Assembly: GCA_010094045.1 (NCBI GenBank)
Contig: ML986771.1
Location: forward strand, 1-64,000
From: Lojkania enalia
Lineage: Eukaryota > Ascomycota > Dothideomycetes > Pleosporales
Direction: 5' to 3'
DNA: 64,000 bases
Part shown: positions 1 to 12,881 of the stretch, in pieces
Layout: every line of letters starts with the position of its first letter
How positions within the stretch are numbered: the stretch's first letter is position 1
The notes under the pieces: model-generated
Told to the model about the DNA's origin: nothing
The model's database searches: none
Seen by the model: the letters and a program-made list of their open reading frames with translations, nothing else
Translations under genes and position numbers: made by a program

Positions 1-2
1 TA

Positions 3-3000
3 TAGGTGTTAATAGAATTCCTAGGTTCCTAAACTTCTACGTACTCCTATATACCTCTAAGTAGATTTGTGCCGCATTTAGACCTATTATCTTACCTATA
101 CTGTTACAGATAAATCGGTATATATAAGTATAAGAATAAGAAGATCTATTAGAATTTAAACTAGTAGTAGATACTTAGATACGAGACCCGAAAGGTTATC
201 TTCTATACTACCTCTAATAGCCTAACAGCTAGAAAAGGCGCCTTTAAACTAATAACCGCTAATAGATAAACCTTTAAGTAAAATATCTAGCGAAATTAGG
301 AATTTAAGATTATACCGCCTAGTATAAGTAGAAATATTTATAAGATAGTAATATCTTTTCTATTAACCTATTTATTTAGAGCTCTTTAGCGTTATAGGCG
401 TAATTATTAGCAAGCACCTTTACTATAACAACTTAAATAGTAAAAGGCGTAAAGTATATACCCCTTTTTTAGCTAGCGCTTCTATCGCCTTTACCTACTA
501 GTATTACCTACTGCTTTTACCTGCCTCTATCGCTATAAATAGATAAATAACCTCTCTCTATCTAAAATTTAACCTTTACTTCTTACTACCTTTAAATTAA
601 ACGCCGAGACCCTATATTATTTTAAGCTATATAACTAGGGTTATTATAATTATATAACCCTTCTAATAGTATCCTCTATAATAAATAAGACTACTTAAGT
701 AGAAAATATAACTAGTCCCTAAATCGACTAAAACGTTCTTATACCCGCTAATAAGAATAAAACTACTATATCTAAACTAGCAACTGAAAGTTATCTAGGT
801 AATAATATAGATAGTAAGAAGACTATTCTAAAAATATAAGTTATACTTAACTAGCCCGAGTTATTCCTAGCACCGGATATTCTAGAAGCATACTTATATA
901 CTATTCCTATAATAGTTAGTAGGATAGGATAGACTAGACTTAATAAAGATACTATTAAAGAAGAATAGATTACGCGATATAAGGAGTATAATACCCTAGT
1001 AGAAGCCTATAGAGAACTGAGAAAATACGCTATCTAATACGATGTTATTAGTAGGATAGCGGTAGAAAAATTATTAAACCTATCCGCTGAAAATAATATA
1101 CTTAAAGTAAAAGACTATACTTTTCTAGATAAGAATATAATAGTAGTTATATTAGATATAGTTAGTTTTATACTAGTAGCGTTGGTATAAGTAGTTTAAG
1201 TAGAAGAGCGAAAGTTTAAACTTCTAGATATTAGTCTTATATAGCAATTAAAAGATAAGGACTTAATCTCTATATTTACTACCTAGGATTATAACATAAA
1301 TTAAGTATTATACCTAATTTAAAATTTTCTAAATAAAGTTTAGTCTTTAGTTCTTAAACTTTCTACTAAAGTAACCGAAGCGTAGTAATAAAAATCTATC
1401 TTTAATATCTCCGACGACTGTATATATTAGGTTAAGGCTATACTAAGAGGACTCTAACTAGCCAACGTTTTAACAGCATATAAGAAACGTATAGAACTAC
1501 TAAAAAATCGTAAAAATATAGTAGAAATTGCTAATCCTAGAGAATTCCCCGGTATTATTTTAAGGCTCCCTACAGCCCTAACAACCCTAAAATATACTGC
1601 TACTACACCCGTAGATTTTTCTATAGTAGAATTATCGCGAAACCTACTTTCTACTAAAACTAAGATTCCTACTAAAATTTCTTCTATAGTATAAAACTAT
1701 CCAAAAATAAGGATAATACAGAATTTTACCAATCCTAAAAAACCTAAGAAATAATCGTATAATACTGTAAGAGTATGTAGTAATACCTACTAATATACTA
1801 GTAGTAAATTTAGAAAATATATTATCCTATATAGGAACACTATAATAATTAAAAAATGGAAAAGCTAGATATTATTTCTTATATTCGCTCACGCATTACT
1901 ACTTATTATACAACTTAATATACCCTTAAACTATAATAGCAACCTCCTTAAAAAATATAGAACGCTATATAGTATTAGATAGATAGTCTACGCCTTAATA
2001 GACGTTAATTAGTATTCTAAGTATAAGAAAAATAACTAGTCTAAACCCCTTAAATATCTCTACCCCTAGAGGACTATTATTTATACTCTTTACGCTAGCT
2101 GGATAGTCGATTAGAATAGAAATATTTGCAACTTATAAAGTATTACTATTAACTACTTAGGTTAAAATTAGAAATTTAATAATATTAACAGTATCACGCT
2201 TAAAGGATTCTAATAGTAGAAAGGAAAATGCTAGCGGAAACTATTACCGTTTTAAACTATAGAAGAAGTATAGAAAGGTTTAAGGTTATTTATAAAGAAG
2301 AAAGGATCTACTACACTTTTATTTAGTAATATTCTAGTCGACTCTATATAACTAGCAGCCGATCTAGATAGCTGCGAAGATAATAAGATAATCCCCTACG
2401 ATCTAGTAATATTAGCTTTACTCTTACTACCGGATAAGAATATACTAATAAAGCTAAATACTTAAAAACCAATTTACTAGAACTATAGATTAAATAAGTA
2501 TACTAAGCCCTTAATATAAAAAGGAAAAGATATCCTTATAGTATTCTATTATAAACATTTTCTTTTATATTTCCCCTCTATTATAATAAAATATAAGAAA
2601 TTAAAAGGAGCTATAAAAGCTATTATTAACTTAGTTATCTATATATAAAAGAATAGGTACCTAGTAGACTTTAATATTAAAACTAATTACTTATTACTAT
2701 TAGATATTACCGACTATTATAAAAGAGTTCTACTTAACAGTCTTTTCCGCGATCTAGGTAAATAGAACTCTAAAGTCTCCTAATCTATTAACTATATATT
2801 TCTAGTAAAACTTACTACTATAAATAAAAATTATAATCTAAATAAATTTGATATTAATATACTTAATAGTATCTTTATAGTAGATATTCTAGTATAAAAG
2901 TTTAGAGAAATCCTATTAGTAAACTTCTACTATAATATAATTAAAAACCTAGCTGCTACTACTCGCCTAACCTTTATTAGTACGGATATTATTAATATCA

Positions 3001-4133
3001 GACGATACGCTAACCTAAGTATAGCTATAGTAGAGATTACCTACTAACAATTCCTTACTTTTACTAACTATAAGCTATAAGTCTATCTTTAGTTTAAATA
3101 TAACCTAGAACTATTCTATAGTACTATCTAAAAAGTACTAGTACTAATATCTAGCAATAAAATTTTAGTACGAAAAGACGATATATATAATATATAGGAT
3201 ACCGCCTATAACTTCCCTCTCAGTATCCTATAAGAGATAAAAGAAGGCTATACTATTCTAAATATCGAAAATTTTAACAAATTTACGCTCTTTACAATTA
3301 ACCTAACAGCCTTCTATACTAAATACTTTAGCTTGTTTAAGCCCCAACTTAGAGAAATAAGTCTAAAAATAGAAGTTATTAGAATCTTACTTAGACTTCA
3401 CTCCTGCAAGGACGCCGAGCGATACTATATTATATAGTAGCTAGAATAGGTATAATAAAACCTATAGATATACTACTAGAAGAATCTAACTAAAGAAATA
3501 GTATTTACTATTAGCGCCGTTCTTACCCTTAAAATATAGGGCTATTTATAAAACCCTGAGCTCTAAAGATATTAACTTAATTTATAAAACTTTTAAGAAG
3601 TAGGAAATATAAATAACTAGACTATTAATAATAGGAAATTTATCCCGCTTATATTAAGTAGAATAGTATATCCCCGCGCTATTCTTCTAATAAGACTAGT
3701 TGATAATACGAACGCTGTAGACCCGAATACTATTATTACCGTAAATATCCTAATCGATAATATATGTTTTACTTAGCGTAAACTTTAGATCTTAAATTAC
3801 CAGAATATTAGCTCTAATACGTCTTTCTATAACTAGATTTATTACGACGATATACGTAAAATTTGGAACTTTATTAATACTAGTAGTATACCTAATAATA
3901 ATAGTCAACCCGCTCCTATATATAATTATACCTTATAAAAAAGGAAGCCTATTATAATATTAAATAAGTTAGTAAAGAAAATAAAAAAGGTGGAAAGCGG
4001 GTAATAGATAGGGGAAGAACCTACTAAACTATTATCTAAAGGCTCGAACTTAGATAAAGATATAAATTCTAATAAAGATAAGTCCGATAGTAATATAGAT
4101 AAGTTTAAAGAGCTCTATAATAGTTCTTACTAA
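3..4133 (+). pseudogene. Giant RIP-damaged open frame, unidentified
   Basis: One forward frame (codons starting at multiples of 3) runs from the window edge to about 4133, roughly 1,377 codons. It is interrupted only by TAA and TAG; I met no TGA and saw no frameshift or intron. That is what RIP makes of CAA, CAG and TGG codons in one long intronless gene. Reading the stops as Gln or Trp gives a continuous, mostly hydrophilic protein with a Lys/Asp/Ser-rich tail near 3970-4130. The start lies outside the window. I recognise no reverse transcriptase, integrase, helicase or DDE motif. A large transposon protein or a subtelomeric repeat gene are both possible. The frame is well supported; the identity is unknown. 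Confidence 0.6.
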
Positions 4134-4300
4134 ACTTCCTACTACTACCGCCGACGAAACTAGACGAGAAAGGGAGGGCCGGTGGAAATGGTACGGAACC
4201 TGCCGCTAGCTAGCGGGCTTGGCAGTAATACTATATAGGGTAGCTTAAGTGCTAGAGAAGAAGAACAATAATATAATACTTCTTTAATCTATATCTTCGT
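4134..4300. other. GC-richer patch between two repeats
   Basis: About 4140-4235 is clearly richer in G+C than its surroundings and has a purine-rich stretch followed by a GCTAGC-containing palindromic stretch. It separates the giant frame from the first recognisable Ty3/gypsy sequence. I see no gene. It may be the 3' end of the upstream repeat or a piece of unmutated DNA at a junction. Confidence 0.35.
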
Positions 4301-6656
4301 GCTAAACTATATTAAAACCTATCTAAGCCTAAATATCTAAAATTTGTACTATAACTAGATATATACTATATAAGTACTATACTACTAGTCTAACTCTTCT
4401 AATAATTTAACTATAAAATCTTCGCTATATTAATAGTTAATATTATAAAGCTCTAGTATTAAAGGTATATACTAGCCCTATTATTAAAGTACCTAAAGAA
4501 TCCTATAACTTATTATCTATCTTCTTATATAAGAATATAGATAAGCTGCTTAAATAATAATTATATAATTATAAGATTAAACTAGAAAATAGTAAGTAAA
4601 CTAGCTTTAATCTACTTTATAAAATGTTCTAGAATAAGTTAAAGGTATTAAAGAAATACCTTAATAAGAACTTATCTAAAGGATTTATTAGAGTAAGCTT
4701 ATTACTAGTAGTTATATCTATAATCTTTATAAAGAAACTTAAAAGTAGTTTCTAATTCTATATAGACTATAGAATCCTAAATACTATTACTATTAAGAAC
4801 TAATACCCGATTCTACTAATTTAAGAAATATTAACTTAATTTAGTAAGATTAAATGCTATATAAAACTCGATATTATTACTATATTTAATAAACTAAAAA
4901 TTGTTAAGAGAGATAAATAGAAAACTATCTTTTATATATATTATAGGCTGTTTAAATACTTAGTAATAATTTTTAGTTTAGTTAATACTCTAAATATATT
5001 CTAGTACTTTATAAATAATATACTATAACTATATCTTAATATATTCTATACTACTTATATTAATAATATTCTAATATTTAGTAAGAATCTAAAGAATTAT
5101 AAGTAGTATATTTAGCTAGTTTTTAAAGTTTTAGGAGCGAATAATTTACAACTTAATATAGATAAGTATAAGTTCTATAAGTTAGAAGTAATCTATCTAA
5201 AATATATAATTACTATAGAAAGAATCTATATAAATCTAAAAAAGGTAGAAATAATTATTAACTAAGAATATTCTAAAAATATAAAAGATATTTAAACTTT
5301 TATAAGTTTCGCGAACTTCTACTAATAATTTATTAGCAACTTTTTATAAAAAGTCTCCCCCTTAATAGCCCTAACTAAGAAAAACACTCGATTTAACTAG
5401 AATAATAGCTGTTAATATTCTTTTAACTATCTAAAGAATACTTTTATCTCTATACTAATTTTCTAATACTTTAACCCTAAGCTACTAATAGTAGTAGAAG
5501 CTAATATATCTAACTTTATAACAGCTAGTATATTATCTTAAAAAGGTGCTAATAGTAAATTAAGATTTATTACCTACTTCTCTAAATATATAAACTCTAT
5601 TAAAGGTAACTATAAAATATATAATAAGAAGCTACTTACGATTATCTAATATTTTAAGTAATAGAGGCCTAAATTAGAAGGTATAGTATTTTTTATAGAA
5701 GTACTAAATAATTATAAGAACTTATAATATTTTATAATAATAAAGTAGCTAAACTACTAATAGGTTTATTAGTTAGAATATCTATTAAAGTTTAACTTTA
5801 GTATTATATACTAACCTAGAAAATTTAGAGAGAAGTCTAATACCTTAATTTAAAGGTTATAAGATAAGCTTATATAAGAAGAGGCCTATAAAAGTTACTA
5901 ATAAATATTACTTCGTTTTAAACTATTCTAATAGATAGAAGTAGGCTAATCGATTATAGAAATTATTAATAAAGAATATCTAAATAATAATCTAATCTAA
6001 GATACTTTAAAGTTATTAAAAGAAAGAACTTATTAATCTAAACTTCTAATTCTAGCTAACTATAAAGAGTATAATAATTAACTATACTACTAAAATTAAC
6101 TTATAGTACTAGACTATAATAAGTTAAAGCTTAAGCTATTATAAACTATCTATAATTTACTATCTAGTAGATACTCTAGTTAAGAAAAGATCTTAGAACT
6201 ACTCTAGTATAAGTACTATTAGTTAAGAATATTCAATTTAATATAATAATATATAAACTATTATTATATATATTAAAGAAGTAAAACTTTTAGAAAGAAG
6301 TATTATAGATTACTAAAACTATTATCTATACCTAAACGAAGATTTTAAAATATTTTTATAAACTTTATAACTAATCTACTAGAATTAAAAGGTTGTATAA
6401 ATATTATAGTAGTAGTTAATAAGCTTAGTAAGTATAGATATCTAATATTTTATATAAGAATTAAAGCTTCTAATATTATTTAACTATTTTATTACTATAT
6501 ATAGGTTTACTATAGACTATTATATACTATTATATCTAACTATAGAATATAGTTTATTTCTACTTTTTACTTAAAGCTTTATAGATAACTATAAATTAAT
6601 ATATATATATTAACTAGCTTCTATCTAAAAACTAATAGCTAAATAGAGAATACTAA
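4300..6656 (+). pseudogene. G2 pol: reverse transcriptase, RNase H, integrase part
   Basis: This is the plus-strand polyprotein remnant of G2. The polymerase motif reads YINNILIFS near 5059-5090, expected YIDDILIFS with both Asp codons changed to Asn (GAT to AAT) as RIP does. RNase H lies near 5560-5680 and integrase core sequence runs from about 6180 to the break at 6656. Stops are TAA/TAG. The catalytic Asp-to-Asn changes together with the many stops mean it cannot act in trans. Confidence 0.75.
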
Positions 6657-6661
6657 TATAG

Positions 6662-6964
6662 TATTATAAATACTTATATATAGTTAGTTAATCGTACTTT
6701 AGATAGTTATCTCTATTATTATATACTATATATAAATATTAAGATATTACGTAAAGAATAGAAATATCTATATTATATAGGTTTTTATAGAAGTTAGGTT
6801 TATACTAATATATAGGTTAGCTAGGTTAGCGAAAGCTCCCTCTATCGTAGTTATAATAAGTTAGTTATATTCTAGCTAATAGCTAATAGCTATTACTAGC
6901 AACTAGTTTAGGTATTATAATAAAAGTAGTATAGGTGTAGAGGTATCGTAGTATTACTATAATA
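6662..6964 (-). repeat. G1 3' LTR, 303 bp
   Basis: It matches 20554-20856 along its full length and is the reverse complement of the G2 LTR at 22002-22304. The ends read TATTATA...ATAATA, which fits original TG...CA ends after RIP. It is flanked by the TATAG target copy at 6657-6661. Confidence 0.85.
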
Positions 6965-8192
6965 GTACTCTTCTCTTATTTATAAGCTTCTATAAGTTAG
7001 GCCTTTATATTATATTCGGGTTATTTATAATTAAATAGTAGTTATTAATACTAGTATTAGTTAAAGTCGTAGGTATATTAGTATAATTAGTTGTTATTAT
7101 ATAATAGTATTATACTAGAGATTAGACTAGGTTATATATATATTAGTATAACTAGTAGTTAATAATAATACTATATTAGATATTAGGTTAGTTTAGTTTA
7201 TATAGTAGTATTATACTAGAAATTAGGTCGGTTTAGTTTATATAGTAGTACTATATTAGAGATTAAGTCGGTTCGGTTTATATAGTAGTACTATACTAAG
7301 GATTAGTAGTAGTATTATTACTAGTATTATATTAGTATAGTATTATTATAAGCGTCTAGAAATATACTTAGATTAGACTCTAATACCTAATTAAGAATCT
7401 AGACGTAATATTATATTCGGGTCTTATTTATTTAGGTTTCTAATATAGTAATCTTCTATAGCAGTTATCTTAGTAAAGTTACTAGCCGGGTACTATTCTA
7501 GGTTATAATAGCTAGTCTACTTAACTAGGTATTTATGCCGGTATTTCTATTAGTTATAGTAGATGTCTTTTATTCGCTTAATAAGGTATTCTAGTTCTCT
7601 ATTAATTTTAATAGGTTTAGAGTTATATACTTATTAACTAGACAAATAGTTAGATAACTTAGGTACTAGCTATAATAGTAATATATAGAATATAGAATGT
7701 ATTTTAACTAATTTAGGTAGCTTTAGTCTATAAATATACGAGGATACCTTTATAATAATCTTATAGGGGCCTATATTCTTCTAGTTAAGCTTTTTTAACA
7801 GTCTTTATATACGTATATTCCTAGTATCTAGCTAGACTAGATTACTAATCTAGTAGTTGGGGGCTAGTATATACTTATAGTTAGCGTACTCTTATTAGAA
7901 TACTTATATCTAGATAAGTTCTTCTCTAATATATTCTATAATATTCTTTATCTTATTAACTAGTCTATTAGCTTTCTAAACTATTAGAGACTATTTTAGT
8001 AGTTAATAGATTCTTATAAGCGGCTTAAAGCTTATTTAAGGGTGCTAGCTAAAATAGGCTAGAAATAGAGAAACTTTTATTAATTTAGACACTATATTAT
8101 TTACTTTAAACTATACTATTAGCAGCTATTTAACCTAATTATCTTATTTATAGCTAGTATAGTTTTAGAGAACTTATTCTATTACTATATTA
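6965..8192 (-). pseudogene. G1 integrase C-terminus and chromodomain
   Basis: This is the minus-strand 3' end of the G1 polyprotein, next to its 3' LTR. The integrase C-terminal region lies around 7620-7800. A chromodomain-like segment near 7450-7545 reads YLVKW followed by a W(Y)PASN motif after stop correction. Chromodomains in this retroelement group direct integration to heterochromatin marked by H3K9 methylation, which fits insertion into other repeats. The 3' part has low-complexity repeats around 7080-7330. Stops throughout. Confidence 0.7.
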
Positions 8193-8200
8193 GTATTTTC

Positions 8201-8370
8201 TAGGCTGGTAGATGGGTATAGGTTGGGTTGGGGTTAGGGTCTTACGTAAGTGGGGTAGGGTTAAGGTTAGGGTCTTACTAATCAGCCTAGGATATAGGTA
8301 GGGTTAGGGTAGCTGCTTAGTAATGGGGTATAGGTTAAGGTAGGGTCGCACGGACTGGGTTTCCTTAGGG
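8201..8370. repeat. hAT left terminal and telomere-like subterminal repeats
   Basis: After the TIR, G-rich units containing GGGTTAGGG or GGGTTAAGG recur about every 30-45 bp, with a second internal copy of the TIR core (CAGCCTA) near 8284-8290. They match in reverse complement the repeats at the other end. hAT transposases bind subterminal repeats, so this is more likely a transposase-binding array than a real telomere relic. Confidence 0.7.
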
Positions 8371-9367
8371 TCTAACTAATTAGTATACTTTAGAAAGTAG
8401 CTTAGTAAGAGTATATATAGTACAATATTCTAGGGCTTTATTACAGCTATTTATTATAGATTGGGCTAATCTCGCTTTATTAGATTCTAGGGCAGTACGC
8501 CGTAGTACGTCGCAGACTGTAGCAGTACGCTCCTCAACTATCAATCTTATATAGCTCAATCTGACACGACAATATATTTATAACAGTAATTTATTATATA
8601 AACCGTAGAGGTTTGCGAATTTCTCGACGAACATACTTTCGCGGCAGCTCCTTATTAGTAGTAGTACTAGGATCGATATTCTCCTAGTCAATCTCCTGGT
8701 CAATCTCTGGTTCTTCGTTATATACCTGGGCTGGAAGTTTAAAGAGATCCGTAACCTTATCAGCGCTATAAAGAGGGCTTAGCTCGCTAGTATCCTGGGC
8801 CTCTATAGCCCAGCATACCTCTTTAGTACGATAGTCCTCTCCGCTTATTATATATTTCAGAAATATAATATCCCGGATTCTCTACGCAGTAAGGTAATAT
8901 CTCCTATCCCCGATTATATCCCTAGCAGTATTAAAAACCCGCTCAACACCAACTCCTACAATCTGTATTGGGAGAATATCCCTTACAACCTGAGCAAGCC
9001 GCGGATACTGATATTCATTTACTCTCCACCAGCCTAATACATCAAAGTTACGACCTCGAATAGGAGGTGTACTTAGATAGCTTTCTCCTTCTCGATAAGT
9101 TGGTCCTTTCTCTTCTTCCTCTGACTCTCCCTCTCCCTCTCCCTCTCCCTCTCCTACGTTACTTAGATCCTGGCCTAGGAAACTTAAGGAGCTGCTTGAG
9201 GATGAACGTTGTAGAGATGGTTTACGAAACCACTTATTACTTTGTACCCGTCGAGGTCGGGGTATTATGGATGAGGTATGGCCTGGTATATCCTTATTAT
9301 AGCGATTAAGATATTCAAGGAATTGTTGGCGATAGATTTCTCTATACTAAGGGTCCTAAGTCTTATC

Positions 9368-9417
9368 CTATAGTTATAGTTAGAAGCTAATGTGATAAAT
9401 AGCTGTGATAAAAGTAC
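9368..9417 (-). other. Intron with paired TTATCACA motif (transposase)
   Basis: On the minus strand it runs from GTACTTTTATCACAG to CTATAACTATAG (50 nt) and holds TTTATCACAG, TTTATCACA and a TCTAAC branch site. It shares this layout with the other introns of the element. Confidence 0.6.
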
Positions 9418-10030
9418 CTCGTATGCTGTAAGCTTCTAGGATGGATCCAAGATTGTTGCACAGTTAAATAAGTAACTACACTTTACGTCTGTTTTTAAGT
9501 AGTATTTACTTAATTTAGATCGACCCTTCTCTGCTGCAGCTCTTACTACTGTTGGCCAATCTGAGTTACTCTCTGCATCTTCAGCTAGATCCCTATTTAT
9601 ATTATCCAGGAAATTGAAAAGCCTATTATACATTTGCCAAATATACTGGATCTGAGGCTTTATATTCTCGCTAAACGCTTCGGTTGCCCTTTTAAAATTG
9701 CCGAGCAGGTCTACAATTAGTATTAAGTGGTACTATTTAGTAGCAGATAGTCGAAGTTGCTGGAGATTATGGAAATCTACCTCAGCGTCCTTATTGTTAC
9801 CAGATCTCCGAGCAGGGATCTTTAAGTTAATTTTATATTAAAGCCAGTCGTTAATATATTACTTAAGGCCTACTGCTCGGTTATATATATTAAATGTCGA
9901 ATTCCATCGAGTTGGGATATCTCTTATTACAGACAGCCGGTGCTTAGGTGGTAGGGAGCCCTGTAAAGCAATAAAACACTTATAGCGCTGTAGCGATCGA
10001 TCGATTGCTTTATAAATAGCTCGAATCTAA

Positions 10031-10083
10031 CTAGGAATTAGTATATAATAACTGTAATAACTAACTGTGATAAAAAGCTATAC
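10031..10083 (-). other. Intron with TTATCACAG/TTATTACAG pair (transposase)
   Basis: 53 nt on the minus strand, from GTATAG to CCTAG. It contains TTTATCACAG, then TTATTACAG, then a TACTAAT branch site. The two motifs are 12 bases apart, start to start. Confidence 0.6.
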
Positions 10084-11208
10084 CTTATAAAGAGAATTTA
10101 GGACAGAAACCTATATCCGGATCTCATTCATATCGCGTCGCCGTAAAGTTCCTCTATCTTCTATCTCTTCGGGGGGTGCGAGCTTAAGATAGTAAATAAT
10201 TTTCTAAACAATAAGATTGATAATATAAGTAAGGTATAGAATTGTATTCTCCTCGCAGTTCCATTTGATACTGTCTTCGCGTAGTTTCTCTTATATCGTA
10301 CGTGTAAGTATACTATTATTAGCAGCGTTGTCGTAGGTAGCTGCTAGCAATTATCGTTGCATGTTTATGTTTAATAGAATATATAGTACTTCTATTGCTA
10401 TAGAAGCACCAGTATAGCTTCCTCGAACAGGAATAAAATCAAGTAGTCTCTCGCAGAACTCCCAGTCCTGATTAATATAGTACCCTTTTACTGCAAGGAA
10501 ACTAAGGTGGTTTTTTATAGACCAGGCATTAAACGCGATTAATATCTTTGTACTTTAGCCAAGGTTATATAAAAGAGAGGACCGAGCTACTGTAACCTTA
10601 TGCTTAAATAGCCCTATAAAACTAAATCGGCTAATTAATATAGTACCTAGTCGGAGGAACTAAACGAATCGTTGAAAGGACGGGCAATCTACTGTTCGGA
10701 AAGACTAGTTATTATTAATAATAATACGGACTAGTTCATACTCGAAAGTACTAGCAGAGTATAGTAGTATAATCGGATCTTTATCATCGGGAGGCCTAGC
10801 TATAGGTATATAGAACCTATTATGCTTAGGAGCTAGAGTTTTTAGACAGGCCTAGGATCTAAGGTGATTTATTAGATGCTTTATACTATTATAATTCTTA
10901 TTTAGATATACAAGTCGAAGGCCGTAGTAGTAATAGAATATAAATAGGCAACCATCTAGAAATTGTGCAGCTTCCTCAAATTGTCTCCAGATCTTACTAT
11001 AATAAGTAGCTAAATTCTACCTTGGTTTGTTGAGTGCATTTAAAGGGTCCTGAGCTTATAGTATTAATTCCCACCACGCTATCCATATATTAATAAGCTC
11101 TATTACCCCCTATCTATCTTCTTCATCCCCTATCCGCGGATATATAATTAGCTAATAGGTTTCTTAGAAACCTTAACGGGAAATCGATGGAGCGTCGATC
11201 GCGAGATA

Positions 11209-11275
11209 CTGGATTTGTATTAGTATTAATATAACTATAATAAAACGCTGTGATAAAGAATAGCAGGAATATTAC
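11209..11275 (-). other. Probable intron with TTATCACAG motif (transposase)
   Basis: About 67 nt on the minus strand from GTAATATTCC to CAAATCCAG, with TTTATCACAG, a degenerate TTTATTATAG and branch site TACTAATAC. The donor position is less certain than in the other introns. Confidence 0.45.
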
Positions 11276-11330
11276 GATATTGCGGGTATATAAGGAGTTA
11301 GGATTAACGATCGAGAGTATCTAGCTATAA

Positions 11331-11828
11331 ATTATGTTTGTAGACTACTGCTACTACTACTACTACTACTACTACTACTAATATATGTGAAACCCTAGTA
11401 AAACAGTAGTATATTATACTATTGTATCAAGTATTTATTTTTAGAGATAATAGGTTTTATTACTAAACGGTATACTAATACTATACTCCTAGTAGTATAT
11501 AGAAGTCTGCTGCAGTATGTCGCAGAACGCCGCAGTCTAGAAAATACTATAAAGTATAGTAAATTACTATTATATACTGTAAAGTACAGTTAATTACTAT
11601 TATTTAACGTACTACAATATACTACGAGATACTATAATATACTACCTAGAATCTAATAACCACCCTAGTCTATTTTGCGACATACTACTATAGTCTGTAA
11701 CGTAGTACGACATACTACCCTAATTAATTAAGTTTATATATATAGGGAAGTAGTATAAATAAAATTTATATAGTATTAGAGAAGTGTATTAGATTTTCTT
11801 CTATTAACTACTAGTAGTAAGGGCTAAG
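11331..11828. other. Intergenic region of hAT with TAC microsatellite
   Basis: Holds a (TAC)n run at about 11347-11380 and, around 11505-11720, short motifs repeated in both orientations (GCAGTA, CGCAG, TACTATA) that resemble those at 8480-8530. No frame is open. It probably separates the transposase promoter from the end of the neighbouring gene. Confidence 0.45.
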
Positions 11829-12096
11829 CTAATCCTTATTTATTGAAGTATTATTATCCGAGAAACTATCAAAGTCGGTTATATCTTCATCTAAGAAGCC
11901 CTTAAAAGTACTATCTAACTTCTCACTTAATATCTTATACTCATCCTTATATTACGCAAGCTCAGCCTTAATTTTAGAGTTATTATTAACCTCCTCTTCG
12001 CACTCATCGCTTTTAATACCCTTAATATAGGGTAAGTTCGAATCGAGAAGAAGATCATTATCGAATTGATTATATACTGATGGAGGCTCTTAATAT

Positions 12097-12159
12097 CTAG
12101 GGTAGTAATTAGTATATATCTGTGATAAATGGATGTGATAAAAAATATAATAAACTTAC
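12097..12159 (-). other. Intron with paired TTATCACA motif (second gene)
   Basis: 63 nt on the minus strand, GTAAGTTTAT to CTACCCTAG. It holds TTTATCACA, then TTTATCACAG, then branch site TACTAAT. Confidence 0.65.
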
Positions 12160-12490
12160 TTCTACTCTAGCTCTGAGACTATAGCTAACTCTTCCTTAGA
12201 TAGTCCCTCAACAAACTCTTGCCATTTATTTTAAGCATCCTTGCTTTTAAAGCTATTATTTTGTAGCTTAAGAAGGCTATTTTAATATATCTTATGCATA
12301 ACCTTCTGCACAGCCCCTCCAGAGCTATATACCCGCAATAGACTACGAGCTGATTCTTATATAGTAGATGCATCTTTCTCTTGACTAGTAGCCTTTGATA
12401 GAACTGCTTGGTGACGTCTAAGGCTAATCTCTTGGTCGATATGCTCCCATTTCAAGTGGACAGCCTTTAGCCTTACCTCTAACCAATTAC

Positions 12491-12541
12491 CTATTTACTT
12501 ATAAGTATACATACATGTGATAAATAACTGTGATAACTTAC
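12491..12541 (-). other. Intron with paired TTATCACA motif (second gene)
   Basis: 51 nt on the minus strand, from GTAAGTTATCACAG to AAGTAAATAG, with TTATCACAG directly after the donor and TTTATCACA 12 bases later. Its first 14 bases match intron 1 of the histone gene on the other strand at 13 positions. Confidence 0.65.
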
Positions 12542-12881
12542 CAGACTTATGATCGTTAAAGCGCTTCTCCGCTATAGCTTTAATAGCTTCATCTAACATC
12601 TTTTTTTTTTCTTCTTCCCCTAGCGCTATATATTCAGCACTTTTCTGTAGCTGCCTCTTCTTAGCACTCTTAGCAGAGCGATCAGCAGCATAGGCACTCT
12701 CAATAGCCTTTTCCTTAGCAGTAAGCGACATAGCCTTGTCTCTCTGTTAGATAGCGCGCTTAGTATTGCTAAGTGTACCCTTGAAGGGTACTACAAGGTT
12801 GGTTGGACGGCCTTTTTAAGAACCAGCTTAACCGCGTAGCGAAAGGACGTATTTAATTTCATAATCTTCTAACTACCAGCC

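Larger units (their letters stand above)
8594..11330 (-). pseudogene. hAT-family transposase, RIP-damaged
   Basis: Minus-strand gene with at least three introns (9368-9417, 10031-10083, 11209-11275). The C-terminal hAT dimerisation domain is clear: FDVLGWWR near 9020-9046, then a YP.L..VVRDIL stretch and GVERVFNTARD near 8925-8965. An acidic Gly-Glu repeat precedes it (9115-9150). Upstream, a segment with TYDNAANN (about 10310-10345) matches the conserved hAT core motif DNASNN. It ends at TAA 8594-8596. Several TAG/TAA codons interrupt it, so the copy is inactive. The upstream end is uncertain because the start codon appears lost near 11330. The usual RNase-H-fold cut-and-paste transposase is expected. 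Confidence 0.8.

Noticed and set aside
4223..4227. GTAAT as left target copy of G2 (matching GTAAT at 22305-22309)
   Set aside because: No LTR follows it on the left, and a 5-bp AT-rich match is easily chance, so G2 is treated as 5'-truncated.
8215..8350. Real telomere or chromosome end
   Set aside because: The repeats are imperfect, lie within hAT TIRs, and recur inverted at the other end of the element, so they are transposon subterminal repeats.
8201..8600. tRNA or rRNA genes
   Set aside because: I looked here and elsewhere for cloverleaf-type and rRNA-like stretches, and none could be supported.
9067..9309. Plus-strand 80-codon open frame rich in Leu/Pro
   Set aside because: It is the reverse of the acidic Gly-Glu repeat and dimerisation region of the minus-strand hAT transposase; no start context or domain of its own.
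11347..11380. TAC repeat as a CRISPR-like or regulatory array
   Set aside because: Simple trinucleotide microsatellite without spacers; CRISPR arrays are not expected in a fungus.
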